From positions 7,718,238 to 7,782,237 of the forward strand of contig JAEMBT020000008.1 of NCBI GenBank assembly GCA_018873245.2: a stretch of 64,000 nt of DNA, in the 5' to 3' direction. Positions 22,587-34,582 of this stretch are shown piece after piece. The notes beneath the pieces are model-generated. The model worked only from the letters and a program-made list of their open reading frames with translations, ran no database searches and was not told where the DNA came from. The position numbers were made by a program, and so were the translations under genes. This DNA is from Archegozetes longisetosus (lineage: Eukaryota; Arthropoda; Arachnida; Sarcoptiformes; Trhypochthoniidae). How positions within the stretch are numbered: the stretch's first letter is position 1; each line of letters begins with the position of its first letter.

Positions 22587-25500
22587 CTATTGTGTAAAAA
22601 ATGCAATTAAATAATTTTTTTATTACTAGTTTAAAAGAATTTTTGAAGGTAATGAAAATCTTTTAAAAAGTCTTTTTAAAAACTTGATTCAATCACACCA
22701 CGAAATGCATCCGATTATTAAATATCGCTCACGTCATTCTTAAAAACTTCTAGTTAAATTCAGAATATCATACTGTCTTTAGTAATGGTATTAGATTAAC
22801 TAAAGAAAGAAATTATATTAAATTTACCAGAATATCGAAATTCTATGAGCTCGTTAAAAATTTTTTGCTTATAGATTGAGCAAAATTCATATTCATTTGG
22901 GATTATGAAAAATCCCAATTCTAACTCTTAAAATGATAAATAATTATCATATTGCATTCAAGTTATTAAAGTTCTGAACTTATTTGATAGAGCCCATGAT
23001 AAAAATCATTTTAGTCTTCTAGTATATTTTGAGACAGTAAATTTTAAATTTCAAACCATTCGTACAAAGTGCAAATTAAATTTAACTTATCAAATCACAA
23101 ATAAAATAACGATATGATCTTTGTGCGAAAATAGTCAATTGGCTTTCACCATAAAAGAAATAATGGTTAGGTTCGTAATTGGTTTAAAATCACTGGGCAA
23201 AGCATACACAGTAAGAGGTTAATTAAATATGAGTCAACCTACCTGCCACAACTTATTCTGCATTTTAATCCAAAGCAATGCACACTTATTGGTACGTTAA
23301 ATCTGAGTCAAAACTAGAACAAATATTCTATGAAGTGCAAATTAAATCTCTTTCAGCTTAAGTTTTATACAAGTTTTAAACTTCAAAACTATTATAAGGT
23401 TTCAAGTCTTATGTGACGTCTTGAAGGGAGAACGTCATTAAGGCCTTAAAAAGATATTCTGATGCTTTCTTATTACAGTAGCATTGACTTACATTTTACT
23501 TGCAAAATATTTGGCATTTTTTCAATTTTCGCGAAATAGTAATTTTTAAAATAGTTCAATGTATAAGCAAAAGGCCAAAGAAAACGCCACATCAAAACAA
23601 GCATATTTTTCTATCAATGCATCAATATGAAAAGTTTAATGAACAGTAGGAGCTTATTAGCTTCTATTTCAACTTAATAGTAACACAACTTAGGTTGTTC
23701 ATTTCAGAGTCAGTAATAATTGATCAGAGATGGATTCATTCAATGCAAACAAACTTTTGCAACATAATATTATTCTGAAATCAGTTGTAACTCGTTTATA
23801 TAGAATTGGTTTGTCTCACAGGATTTAATGTGAAGACAAGTTCATTCCGTACTCTCTACTCATTTTCATTATTAACATTACCTCATTGATTGAAAGTTTA
23901 ATCTCATTGATAGTGTTTGAAGAAAATGAAAATTAGCTTATAAAAGCTGAAGAATTTGTTCACTTTCTAGGTATAAGAATTCATTTCAATCTAGAGTCTG
24001 GTCTCAACATACTTTTCGATCTGACACTACAATCACTCTATTCCTACAACTAGAAGAATAACACAAATCCCAATTTCCTAATATTTGAAGTCAAAGTATT
24101 TTAAAAGATGTCGAATTTAGTTTCACTGAAAAGTATTGGTCTGAAAAATCATAGAGCATTATATGAAATGATAAAAATTTGACGGTACCTGTTTCTCACC
24201 TGTAAATTGATAACTGAGAAAACAGTACAGATATCAGCCCATTTCCTAGACTTATCGCCATTCATTACTGTTTGATAAAGTATACAGTTATTCATGGTAT
24301 TTCTAACAGTCTCTTATTTGTATTCTCGTGTTATTATATCTGTTGTATAAGTTTGTGACAGGCTTTGTACTTTAAGATAATGTGCTACTATATAAAGATT
24401 AAAATCAAAAGTGTTGATAAGCAGATAGATTTCGATCTCAAGAACAGAAACTGACCAAACACAGGATCTATAGGCAAAATCGTCAGTTATTCGACTTCAT
24501 TATATTCTTAGATCAATGATTATAACAATAATTTTTGTTCATATTATTTGCTATCCATTTTGATCATATATGGGATTTTCATTATTGTCTATTGTGGAGT
24601 CTTATTTGTTGATACGGTATAAATATCATTTGCAGAATAGTCTTATTTAATCGTATCATAGCTAGTTATCGAGAGTATAATGTCATGAGTCGTTTAAACA
24701 GTAGCTCAACTTCTATTATGAGTACTAGTATGAAGGTAATGGCAAAATTTTTTCAGTTCAAAAATTCATCTGTAAAACTCTTATTAATAATTAAAATCCA
24801 AATTCCTATAGTTAATGATATTCATTAAGAGTCAATGAGAGAAGAGCTTTTGACTTTCATATTGGAGATTATTTACTGGTTAATTATTTTAGATGTCATG
24901 AAGCAAATCATTATAAGAAATTGAATAATCTTCCTTAATTTAAACAAGTGAATCTAGTCTTTTCATCCAACAGATTTTTTCATTCTTATCGATATTATTT
25001 CTCAAAGTCATACAAATGTCACAATATAAATATGATTGTAATCATCTAGAGTCCAGATTTTAAACTCTATGATGTTATCAAAATATGCGATCTTTAGATT
25101 CTTAACATGATGTTAAATATTAATAAGTTCGATGAGGCAAAACTTAAAAACAAAAAAAATAAAAATAATCTGAAACGGAATAATTACTGATCATTTAGAA
25201 GAGAAAATTTTTAAAAAGGTCTAGTTTATTCGAAACTTGATGCTGTCATTTTTTTGATTTAATGGCCTAATAAACAATTAAAATTTACAGAAAGAAGCCC
25301 TATGAACTATCTACAAAAGTGAAAAATGATTTCAATGTCACTCAATAATAAAACCATCTTGATCATTATGACTCTTCTAAACTTGAGCTAAATGAATTGA
25401 TCAACGTTTTTAATTTGTAACGTGTTAATAAAGTAATTATATCTGAATGTTAAAACTTAACAGACGATTCTAAAACATATCATTTGAGATTATAATATAC

Positions 25501-28500
25501 TTGGATATTAACAAAAAAATTAAAACTACATTTATGTTCATTATTATGAAACTAAGTCAGTACTCATATCTAAACCGTATAAGACCTTATGCCTTAATTA
25601 CAGGTGTCGTTTATGACTTATTGAGATTTTTAATTGACCAAACTTTTGGTATTGAACGCTAAAAAACTAAAAGCTTCATTAACCTTTAGCCATAAAATTA
25701 TTAAAACTGAATATTAATCATTTGTTGAATACTGCAATACTCAAGATTTAACGGTAAAAACAATAATTTTATTTGAATGCTAAGGCTAAAAGACTAATCT
25801 CATCCAATATTCAAGATTAAGTGTCGTGTATTTCCAATAATGGTTTATTTAAAATTTTTAAAAATGATTATTATTAAAATTATGGTGAAATGGATTCGGA
25901 ATCACTTCGAAAAGTCCAGTATTTTTGCAGAATGTGATTATCGTAACGTAAAAATAAAATGCAAAGCAATTTCAACTTCAGTGGCAATAGATAGAGTCTT
26001 CTCAATTAATTACTAACCTATAAGTAAAATGCGTTCTAATTCATCGTCTTATATGTAATCTTGACTGCAAAAGGAGCCTCTTCTCTACATTTAAATATCA
26101 AAAGGGCTTCTTATTAGTAATGATAAAATCCAAACAAATAGATATTTAGTATTAAGTTTAATTCATTTAGCCTCATTCACTAATCAAATATTTTTTGAAT
26201 ATGAGCCTTACGTTTGTGTTTAAATGTTGCAATATAAAGTAATGTTTCCTCACAGAGTATATGTTCTAATTACTATATTAATTAAAGTTACTTAAAATAC
26301 ATATAGGTAAGGACTGGCCGTTCCCTGGAGGGTTTTTGCATTTTAAAGGTTTTACTAATTTAGGTTGATTTTAGGGGGAAGGTCGTAGGTTTGAGTTAGT
26401 ATAACTGAGGAGTTGAAATTTCTTTGCAAATTACCCTCATCGGAAGGGTTTTCGTCTCTGAAAACAGTACTTTGAGTGTTTTTATCACTAGGAATTTAAA
26501 AAGCAATAATTATAAACATTAATATCAAAATTGATGAGTGGATATAAATAGCTTAAGTTTAAAATAATATATTTGGTGGTTAATTTTATATAATTATGAA
26601 TAAAAGTTTATTTACGGGAGTAGTAAAAAGATTTATTTTTAGTTTTTGTATGTTCTTAGCTTGTCTTTTTAGATTTTTGTTTTAAATTTATTTTATAATT
26701 ATGTTTTGAATAATTTTATAGAGAGTATATCTATATTTATACAGTTTGTATTATTAATAGTAACGTTGAGGTAAGTGTTTTGAAATTAGAAATGACATTA
26801 GTTATCCTTTCGTCATTTTTGTAGATCTTGTGTTTTTGGTAATATTTTCTTCATATAGTGTATTGTTTTGATATGATGGAGGAGTCGACAGCGAACAAAT
26901 ATCCTCCAGTTTACCTTCTACATAAGGGCTTCTTTGCAATCACTATGTTACAGGCTTTTAGATGGCACAGATGAGAAGACGTGTTTAGAACGCGGTTCTG
27001 TTCATGGCCTGTTTGTTGGATGGTTTGTCATTTGAGGCTTGGTTTACCAATTCATCAAGTATTGGATGGCGTCTCTCTTCAAAGCACGTCCCATTGGCAA
27101 GAAAAGCTAAAATTGTCTAAATAATTTTTTTATAATTTTATTTTAAATTTATTATTAATTTCTGATTATGTATGAAAAAACAAAGAATTTTAATAAAATA
27201 GAATTTTTTGTATTAAATTTCCTGTTTATAATTTACTTAACTCCTTATTAATATTTTTGAAAAGAAAAAGATTAAATATATGCTATACAGGGAAGTTTTA
27301 GTACGAGACTATTGAACAACAGTAGGAGTATTGAGAGTATGGAGTACTGAATTCGATAGCCAGCTCATTGAGAGGGTTTTTGAGGGTCTGGGTAAGAGCA
27401 AACCTAAATTTAAGCAAACTAAAATTAAGTATCTTGAGTAGGAGACAACTATGAGTATTTTATATCATTTAGCGCAGATTCAATAGAATTTTGTAACTTC
27501 TATAATTACACTCAACTTAACTAAATTTACCCGAAGAATCAATGCAAAATAAATCTTATGCCGTTCCGGCTGGAGCTCAAATACTTAAACGCATAGTTAG
27601 AGCTGAAAATTCTACTCGTCCCAAGTTCTGAAATAAACACTTATTATATTCTCAATAATATTAGCTTTTGTTTGATTGCAACCTTTTATCTTATCATAAA
27701 AATATAAAAGAGAATTGAGACAAAAAAGAATGAAAAATATAAAAGTAAATTAGTTTGTAATGTAAAGTTAGATTTTGCTATGATTTTCTTGTGCTTTTCA
27801 CAATTTGTCTCAACAACATAAACATTTATAAATTATAAGTTTTAATGACTTTGACATAGAAAATCTATCAATTCCACAAATATACTTAACATTTTCTATA
27901 TTCACTAGAAAGATAAAATGAGATCATCATTACAAAGCCTACACCAAAAGACTCTTAAATTTATACCATAACTACAAAACAGATTTTATGATCTGTAAAA
28001 AGAAACTTATGGGATATAATATGATCTGTATTTAACATATTATTGTATCGACCAATACATTTAACGCATTGATAAAGTTATTAAAATTTAATATGAAATT
28101 GTCTAAGATTAAAGTTTTACAACTTTTCTGAAATAGTGAAAAACAGGTTCAAAAGCCATAAATTTTATAACCGCCTTACAAATTATTAACTCAAAATATT
28201 GAGTTATTCAAATTGTTCTCAGTATCATTGAGGTATTGTGAGATTTTTGAGAATTTTTTTCCTGAGTTCACAAATAATAGGCGTAAGCAAATAGGGTTTT
28301 ATCCACCTAAGTTATTTTTCGAATTTGAGGTGTCAAGGGTATTGAATTTAATTAGGACATATTTTTAGCGTAAGGGATACAGCAAAAGATACATATGGTA
28401 GAGTTAGTATAATAATTTTCTTGTTGGTAAGATTGGAGTTGTGCTACTTTGGGTGTAAATGTTAAATAGCTTTTACTCTTTTTGTTGAGTTTCGTGCAAA

Positions 28501-29203
28501 CAAACCACGATTATTGAATCAATTTATAAATCACAATACCATGGAGATTGCATTACTTTTAGTTAATATTTATTTACCAATTGAGTTGCAAAATCAATTA
28601 CCCAATATTTTTATCGGTGACTAATATGAGCGTTAAACAGACGTTTCATATGATAAGGACTTCCTACCTTTGATATCAGAAAAGTAATTTTTTATTGATA
28701 AAGTCGTTCAAAAGACTGTTTTAATAAATTAAGAAAATCAAGGCTTTCAATATAACTATTCTTGAAGCGTTTCAAATTTTTCCTAAATTATTGAAATATA
28801 TTCCTGCAAAAGCACTATATATCAGTTTTGCAAATGGATCTGTGATCAAAATATTAACCCAAATAATGTTTCTTTTAGTTATCAATTAATAATAAATAAG
28901 AGTCAATCATTTAAAAAGTTAATTCGATCGTTTATTAGATTATTTTATATGTTTGTTTAACAAATACTTAGCAATTTTCACTTCAAATAGACTTAGAAAA
29001 CTTATCACCCACTCTCGCTTTAATACTTATAAACGAGCTTAAAGTTTTAAGATAACACGAAATTGCTTAAACCATACCTAACCATTAATAGCTGTGCTAA
29101 AATGCCGGATATCTTAATCATAAGCTTAACAGTTATGTAGATAAAACAATGGTTTTTATGTCGGAAGCAAAGATTCGACAAATCATCAAGTCTTGCTTAA
29201 TAC
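22587..29203. other. Gene-poor interval of about 6.6 kb
   Basis: Very AT-rich throughout, with no recognisable exon, repeat array or transposon termini. The exception in composition is about 26310-27420, where G-rich segments occur (for example CCTGGAGGG and AGGGGGAAGG). A short ATG-started frame of 33 codons lies at about 26875 beginning MMEESTANKYPP, but I cannot assign it. It could be an old insertion, an untranslated exon or a non-coding transcript. If the ORF at 22305-22586 has distant 5' exons on minus, this interval would be its intron. Confidence 0.4.
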
Positions 29204-29281
29204 TAGGTCAAACCATAAGTAATTGCAAACTTTTTCATGTTTTATTATGAGAAAGTTTGCAATTACTTATGGTTTGACCTA
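29204..29281. repeat. Near-perfect 78-nt hairpin
   Basis: Arms of 35 bases (TAGGTCAAACCATAAGTAATT... and its complement) pair with a single mismatch around an 8-base loop, GTTTTATT. It could be a tiny MITE derivative or a small-RNA-producing hairpin. Perfect pairing across the whole stem is more typical of a palindromic repeat than of a conserved microRNA precursor. Confidence 0.7.
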
Positions 29282-29534
29282 AATAGCAGATAAAGATTTG
29301 TAATAATTTATTGCAAGCTTCTGACTTAATGGATAAGACTGTAAGTCAGAACATGTGAAGTTTATGTCATATAAGGTGTTGCTATAGGAAATAATAATTA
29401 TCGGCTCGTCAAACACAATATAAGTTATTGTTACAACTAAATTTGATCATTTCAATTGAATTTGTCGTAACTTTCATCATACCACAATATAGATAGTTGT
29501 TTAGAATTAAGGCAAAACTTAGTCTATTCTAATT

Positions 29535-30230
29535 ATGCATCGAGTAATTTTGTTATTGTTTTTGTCAACTTCAATTAGCGGCCGACTTCTGAATCAATAT
29601 GAACAAAATACTTGGTCAGATACGATTCGAAATGTTAGTTTATTAATTCCTTCAGTACCAAGTCCAATGGCCGAAAAAGAATTGAGCGATCAAGAATTTC
29701 GTTATGAAGAATCTCTAGACGAAAAGATATGTTGTACTCAGTCAAAGAGTACCAAGTGCGTTGAAAATGAAATCAAATCATCTAATGTCTCACAGTATGT
29801 AATTAACCAGCTACATATTAATTATAACCAAATTCAAACAGAGCTGGGCCAATTTAGATGTGATCGCTTTCCTAAATGTAATACAAAATTTACACTCGGA
29901 CAGCAAAATTGGTTAGTAGATGTCCAACCAGATAGTACCAAAAGTCCTGAAGGAATTCAACATCAGGAAAGTAAATCATCGCTGAAAGAATTGTGTTGCT
30001 TATTAGGCAAATACTTTGAATGCGGCAAAACCGCACTAAAAGAGTCAGATTTACCAGGAGATGTAAAGGATTTGTCAATGAAAAGTATAAATAGTGCATT
30101 TGATGCAGTAAAGGATGGAGATTGCAAAGGGTATTCGATGTGTAGTTCTGCTTCATTTGCTCAAATAGGATTGTCATCTTCTTTCATATCTATCATTCTT
30201 TTAGTATATCTGAACTATTTTTCGGAATAA
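29535..30230 (+). CDS. Secreted/anchored protein with two tandem CC-x7-C-x33-C-x5-C domains
   Basis: Intronless, 231 codons. The N-terminal signal peptide is MHRVILLLFLSTSIS. The C-terminal hydrophobic tail (IGLSSSFISIILLVYL) ends almost at the stop and is suited to GPI attachment or a membrane anchor. Between them lie two domains with identical cysteine spacing, beginning ICCTQSKSTKC at residue 66 and LCCLLGKYFEC at about 153. Both are CC-x7-C-x33-C-x5-C, so the gene arose by internal duplication. The connecting segments are acidic and Ser/Gln-rich. The unrelated-looking gene at 58232 carries a similar CC-x7-C core. I do not recognise a named family. Confidence 0.75.
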   Translation: MHRVILLLFLSTSISGRLLNQYEQNTWSDTIRNVSLLIPSVPSPMAEKELSDQEFRYEESLDEKICCTQSKSTKCVENEIKSSNVSQYVINQLHINYNQIQTELGQFRCDRFPKCNTKFTLGQQNWLVDVQPDSTKSPEGIQHQESKSSLKELCCLLGKYFECGKTALKESDLPGDVKDLSMKSINSAFDAVKDGDCKGYSMCSSASFAQIGLSSSFISIILLVYLNYFSE

Positions 30231-30231
30231 A
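30226..30231 (+). terminator. Polyadenylation signal overlapping the stop codon
   Basis: GAATAAA places the stop codon TAA (30228-30230) inside an AATAAA hexamer. If used, the 3' untranslated region would be only about 15-25 bases. No other AATAAA occurs in the next 60 bases. Confidence 0.4.
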
Positions 30232-30286
30232 TCATCCATATTAAAAAGGAACATATTTTATCCTTAATTTTGTTTGAGCTTATTTT

Positions 30287-31645
30287 GGTTGAGGTGGCCA
30301 AATGTGGCGCAACATATAAGGTGGTCAACCCTATATGGGCGTGACCAGTATGATGAGTAAGGCGGATTGAGGACGGTCCCGTAAGGCTCGGTCCACTTTT
30401 TTGAAAATTCCAAAATAGCGTCCTAGGGCGTGACTATGGGCGGGCTTTAATCTTTAACTCATATAGGTTCCACCCACAAAGTCTTACCTTCCTGCCACTA
30501 GTATTACCTTAGTTACGCCCATTATTCTGTTTTAAATTGATAGATACATATGAGTTGCGACAAATATTGTTATACTTAAATTGATCCGTTAGCCACCTAT
30601 GCTGTTGTCCCTTCCTCATATACTTAATTTCTTAAAATATCTATATCAGAACCAGTTCGGGAAGAGCCGACCAACAGTATGAATGCAGCAGAGCAAAACT
30701 TGTATATATTTATAAAAATAAGAAAATCAACCAGTCTACAAACCAATCTGGGAACTCCCCATGGATCCACCTCCACGTGGTGGGGAAAGGACAATAGCAT
30801 AGATGGCTAACGAATCCAATATAAGCATAACAATGTATATTAGGTCAATCAGTAATTCCATGGACTCGGATAACTTTTTATCTCGTTGTCATAGGATGTT
30901 AGTTGTTCGTTATTATTTGTTATCTTAATAAGTATGACTGTACAGAAGACACTCCGTTTTATTTTATTGTTTTTAACACTGAGTTTTGAAGAGTGCATAA
31001 AACTTGATGAAATTCGTGCTCGTGTTACAGATGAAGAGCAAAGAGCCTGAATCAAGATTGAAGTTATACAGAACGCTCTAGAAACTCAAGTTTTAAGATG
31101 GTATTGCCAGAATAAAGCGTCCTCTCAAAGATATTCGATTCACTCGTGAAGCAGAATTAGAAAAGGCTTTAATTCGTCAATTGATGGAATTAATACAAGG
31201 GGTGAATTCAAAGGGATGAAATATTTGGACGATCAATTGAAAGATATTATGAGAAATGCGGGAGACTATATTGCTGATTAATAGAATAAACACTAACATA
31301 TATCTATTCTATATCAAAAAAAAAATTCTAATTGAACTTTCCACAGAATTACTGATTGACCTAATATATATATTTCAAATCGTGTGTCGATCAATTTAAA
31401 ATACAAAAGTGCGCGTAGCTAAGGTAATACTAATGGTAAGAGGGCAAGACCTTGTAGATGTGACCTATGTGAGTTAAAGATTAAAGCCCGCCCACAGCCA
31501 CGTCCCTAGGACGCCGTTGTAGAATTTTCATAAAAGTGGGCTAGGCCTCATGGGATCTCCCCAATCAGCTCTAATCATCATATTAGTCACGCCCATATAG
31601 GGGTTGACCACCTTATATGTTGCACTACATTTGGCCACCTCAACC
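30287..31645. mobile_element. Long-TIR (foldback-type) DNA element
   Basis: About 270-base inverted repeats at 30287-30561 and 31377-31645, beginning GGTTGAGGTGGCCAAATG. Arms are diverged by several percent with small indels, including mirrored GGGCGGGCTTTAATCTTTAACTCA. The arms are distinctly G+C-rich against the host background. The interior of about 815 bases carries a broken reading frame on plus and no recognisable transposase. Confidence 0.8.
30934..31281 (+). pseudogene. Broken secretory-type ORF inside the foldback element
   Basis: ATG at 30934 opens a frame with a signal-peptide-like start (LRFILLFLTLSFEECI) and charged sequence (LDEIRARVTDEEQRA). TGA then follows, and coding-like charged helices continue in changing frames (REAELEKALIRQLMELIQG, then MKYLDDQLKDIMRNAGDYIAD) to 31281. 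It looks like a small host secretory gene captured by the element and then broken by at least one stop and two frame changes. The identity is unknown. Confidence 0.45.
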
Positions 31646-32015
31646 CTATGATTCATTAACGAATATACTTGAAATTTGTATAGTTAATATTCTCTATTTG
31701 TAGAACCAGCTACATTTGTAATTTCTTATATATTAAAGCTGAAAATAAAGTCAATGGTGTCATCAATTACATTCTGTAACATCAGTTTATATTCAAACAA
31801 GGCATCTTTCTTAATTCATACTTTACATAGATACACACTTCAAAATAAATATAGAAACTGAAGATATGCTGTCACAATTTCTTTATCTTTAGAGATTTTT
31901 GTATGAAACTTCATACTTATTTGTAGTTCTATACAGCTAATCATAATGTGAAATCAACTTTTTTTCAAAACCTATATTCAGTCAATTATAGTCAATTTTC
32001 AAACTATTAGTGCGA
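31646..32015. other. Spacer between inverted-repeat elements
   Basis: No gene seen. A second copy of the sequence AAATAAATATAGAAACT, matching the terminus of the next element, lies near 31846. It may be a solo or abandoned end. Confidence 0.4.
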
Positions 32016-33002
32016 AATAAATATAGAAACTTTACTAAAATATCATAATTTTGATTAAACCTGATGAGATATCATGATTAAGTCTTCTTCTGATATCTAT
32101 ATGGACCTTATGATTATGTCCGAATAGACTTTATTGCTCCGAACGGCCAAGTTTCTGCTGTCCGGCCTGAAACATGATCGAAGTTCGGGAGCCGAAAACC
32201 TGGACGAGAATTGAGATAATGATATCGTGATTATCAGAATTAAACAATCATCATGATAATAGTCATTACGCTTCGTGTATATTATCATTTCTCTGTTTAA
32301 TTTGTAGTTTCGAAGCAGATAATAGCTTACTTCGGGAATTATTTACCGATCTTGACAGGATAACTGCTAATTATAATAAAATTTACAAACTTTTTTATTA
32401 CTAATGATTCAATCGTGAGTGAATTAGTGATTTATTATAACCAATTCCTGATGGAAACAGTTAGTTTTCGATCGCTGCAAATTAAATGCATTCTGGTAAT
32501 CAACTCTATATAAAATCATTAGTTTGAAATGAGAGCTCTATAAATCGTAGGAAACTTAATTAAATTTTTTTAGATGAAGATAATATAAGTAAAATCTTTA
32601 TAGTAAGTAAATTTCATATGATTTCAAAGGAATAAAACTAGTTTTTATTATTTGTGATTTTCGTCCCGAGATTCGTTGAATATTCCCGAAATAATCTATT
32701 GTCTGCTTCGAAACTACCAATTAAACCGAGAAATGATATTTTACACAAAATGTAATGATTATTATCGTGATTATTGTTTAACTCTGACAATCACGATATT
32801 ATCTCAACTCTCGTCCAAGCTTTCGGCTCCCGAACTTCGGTCATGTTTCGGACAGAACAGCCGAAACTTGGTCGTTCGGAGCAATAAAGTCTATTCGGAC
32901 CTAATCATAAGGTCCACATAGATATCAGACGAAGACTTAACCATGATGTCTCATCAGGTTTGATCAAAATCCCGATATTTTAGTAAAGTTTCTATATTTA
33001 TT
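32016..33002. mobile_element. Long-TIR MITE, about 987 bp
   Basis: Inverted arms of roughly 320 bases at 32016-32340 and 32680-33002 begin AATAAATATAGAAACTTTACTAAAATATC. They include mirrored GGACCTTATGATTA and a G+C-rich block around CTCCGAACG and GTTCGGGAGCC. There is no coding capacity; open frames here are by-products of the arms. I could not define a target duplication. Confidence 0.8.
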
Positions 33003-33038
33003 ACGTGGTGTGTATTATTGTTCAGTTAGCTTTCTTAA

Positions 33039-33549
33039 TATTAGATGGAATCAGTGAAAATTGCAATTTCTTATCTTTAAAAGTATATTTAATAGCAAAA
33101 TAATAATTACATGTCTAGTGAATATATTCGCCTTCCATCTGGTTGACAAAGGCCTAGCTAGGTCAGAAGTTGCACTTACCAGTAGCACTATTGTTTAGAC
33201 TGATTTACCTCTTAAAACTATTTCGTACATAGTATGAAGTTGAACGTCAATTTCGTAACTTTTAGTTATTTTGTCTCTATTCTTGCAAATTGTCTATTTT
33301 GCAAGTCAAATAAAATTTTTTAATTTGCAAATTAATTTTAGTTTGATGCTACTTTCGAACAAGTATATAAGAAAAAAATCAATTTACAAAATAGTGCTAC
33401 TGATAAGTGTACCGGTAACCTCTGACCTCGCCGGGCCTTTTTCAATCAGGCGGAAGGCGAATATATTCATTAGATATGTAATTATTATTTTGCCATTAAA
33501 TGTACTTTTGAAGATATGAAATTGCAATTTTCAATGATTCCATCTAATA
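33039..33549. mobile_element. MITE with about 160-base inverted arms
   Basis: Termini TATTAGATGGAATCA (33039) and its complement ending at 33549. Mirrored internal blocks include GCGAATATATTC/GAATATATTCGC and TAGTGCTACTG. Arms cover about 33039-33196 and 33390-33549 with about 10-15% divergence. No coding frame. Confidence 0.8.
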
Positions 33550-33778
33550 CTTTCTTCATTCATTGATCATTAACTCGTTCTTTTTCAAAATATGTCGCAT
33601 TCGATTGTTCATTAAAGTATTGCTTTCTTAGAATTTGCAACAATTCAAAGTGACATTCATGAGTCTAATTAACCTTTTATCATAATTCAGCTATCGGAAC
33701 ATTTATATTTTGAAATTTAGTTATTATATCGATTAATGAAAATTGGAATATAATGTCAATCAAAATACAATTAATTTA

Positions 33779-34145
33779 TTAGGTTGTCCTGATCAAAGTG
33801 ACGCAGACATACAGTAACGTATCCCGGAAACCACGAAATAGAACTGATCGCCACTCCGGACTTGCATTCACTACTTCTCACTCTGTGAAACGAACGAAAT
33901 TTTTCGGATCAATTATGGACATATAGGAGTTAATCAATCCCGTTTTTGATGAGACTTCGTTGCTCATAATCATTAACATAGTTGACCAACTCTTGTCTGC
34001 TCATAATTGATCCGAAAAGATTGACTTGACTCGTTTCACAAATCAAGAATCGATAAACACAAATTCGAAATGGCGACCAATTCTACCCAGAAGCCCACAA
34101 GATACACCACCATAAGTCTGCTTCACTTTGATCCGGACGACCTAA
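33779..34145. mobile_element. Tc1/mariner-type MITE with TA target duplication
   Basis: TTAGGTTGTCCTGATCAAAG at 33779 is mirrored by CTTTGATCCGGACGACCTAA ending at 34145, with TA on each side (33777-33778 and 34146-34147). The terminus TTAGGTTGTCC is of the mariner kind. The 367-base interior carries no transposase. Confidence 0.8.
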
Positions 34146-34493
34146 TATATTCAACACAACATAAACGGTGAGAGAAAATACAAAATGTTTTAGCTGGGCT
34201 ATTGCAAATTATTGTGTGCTACAATAATTCTCGCAATATATTAATATATTCTAACTCAAAATTGAGTTGATTTGTGTTATATTGCTATTCTATTAATATT
34301 TACCCTCAAATATGTGCTTTCAAAATAACAAATATTTGCAGTTTTATCATTCCTTCATATCTAAGTGAAACGACAAACGATTAGAATATCATTCTACTAA
34401 ATTCTACGTTTTTGTTAATCGATTTATAATATATAACATTGAAATTTAATAAACCAGTAATAGAGTAAAATTAATTGGAATATTGATAGATGG

Positions 34494-34582
34494 ATAAATT
34501 GTCGCTCTGGAACTATACAATCGTATCTATAATTGAAAAAACATTACAGATACGACAGTATGGTTCCAAGTCGACGATATGT
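34494..34582. ncRNA. Candidate microRNA precursor hairpin
   Basis: Imperfect stem of about 38 bases per side with internal mismatches and a small A-rich loop (TGAAAAAAC). The 5' side contains GGAACTATACAATCGTATCT and the 3' side AGATACGACAGTATGGTTCC. The basal stem continues as TTGTCG/CGACGA. Bulge distribution and length fit a precursor better than an inverted-repeat transposon. I do not recognise the mature sequence, so this is structural evidence only. Confidence 0.4.

Noticed and set aside
22587-29203. Search for tRNA or rRNA genes and CRISPR-like arrays
   Set aside because: No cloverleaf A/B-box pairs or regularly spaced identical repeats seen here or elsewhere; the only regular array is the 40-bp minisatellite, whose units are contiguous and diverged.
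32097-32921. Two similar ORFs of 63 and 81 codons
   Set aside because: They are the same inverted-repeat arm read from each side of the MITE, not genes.
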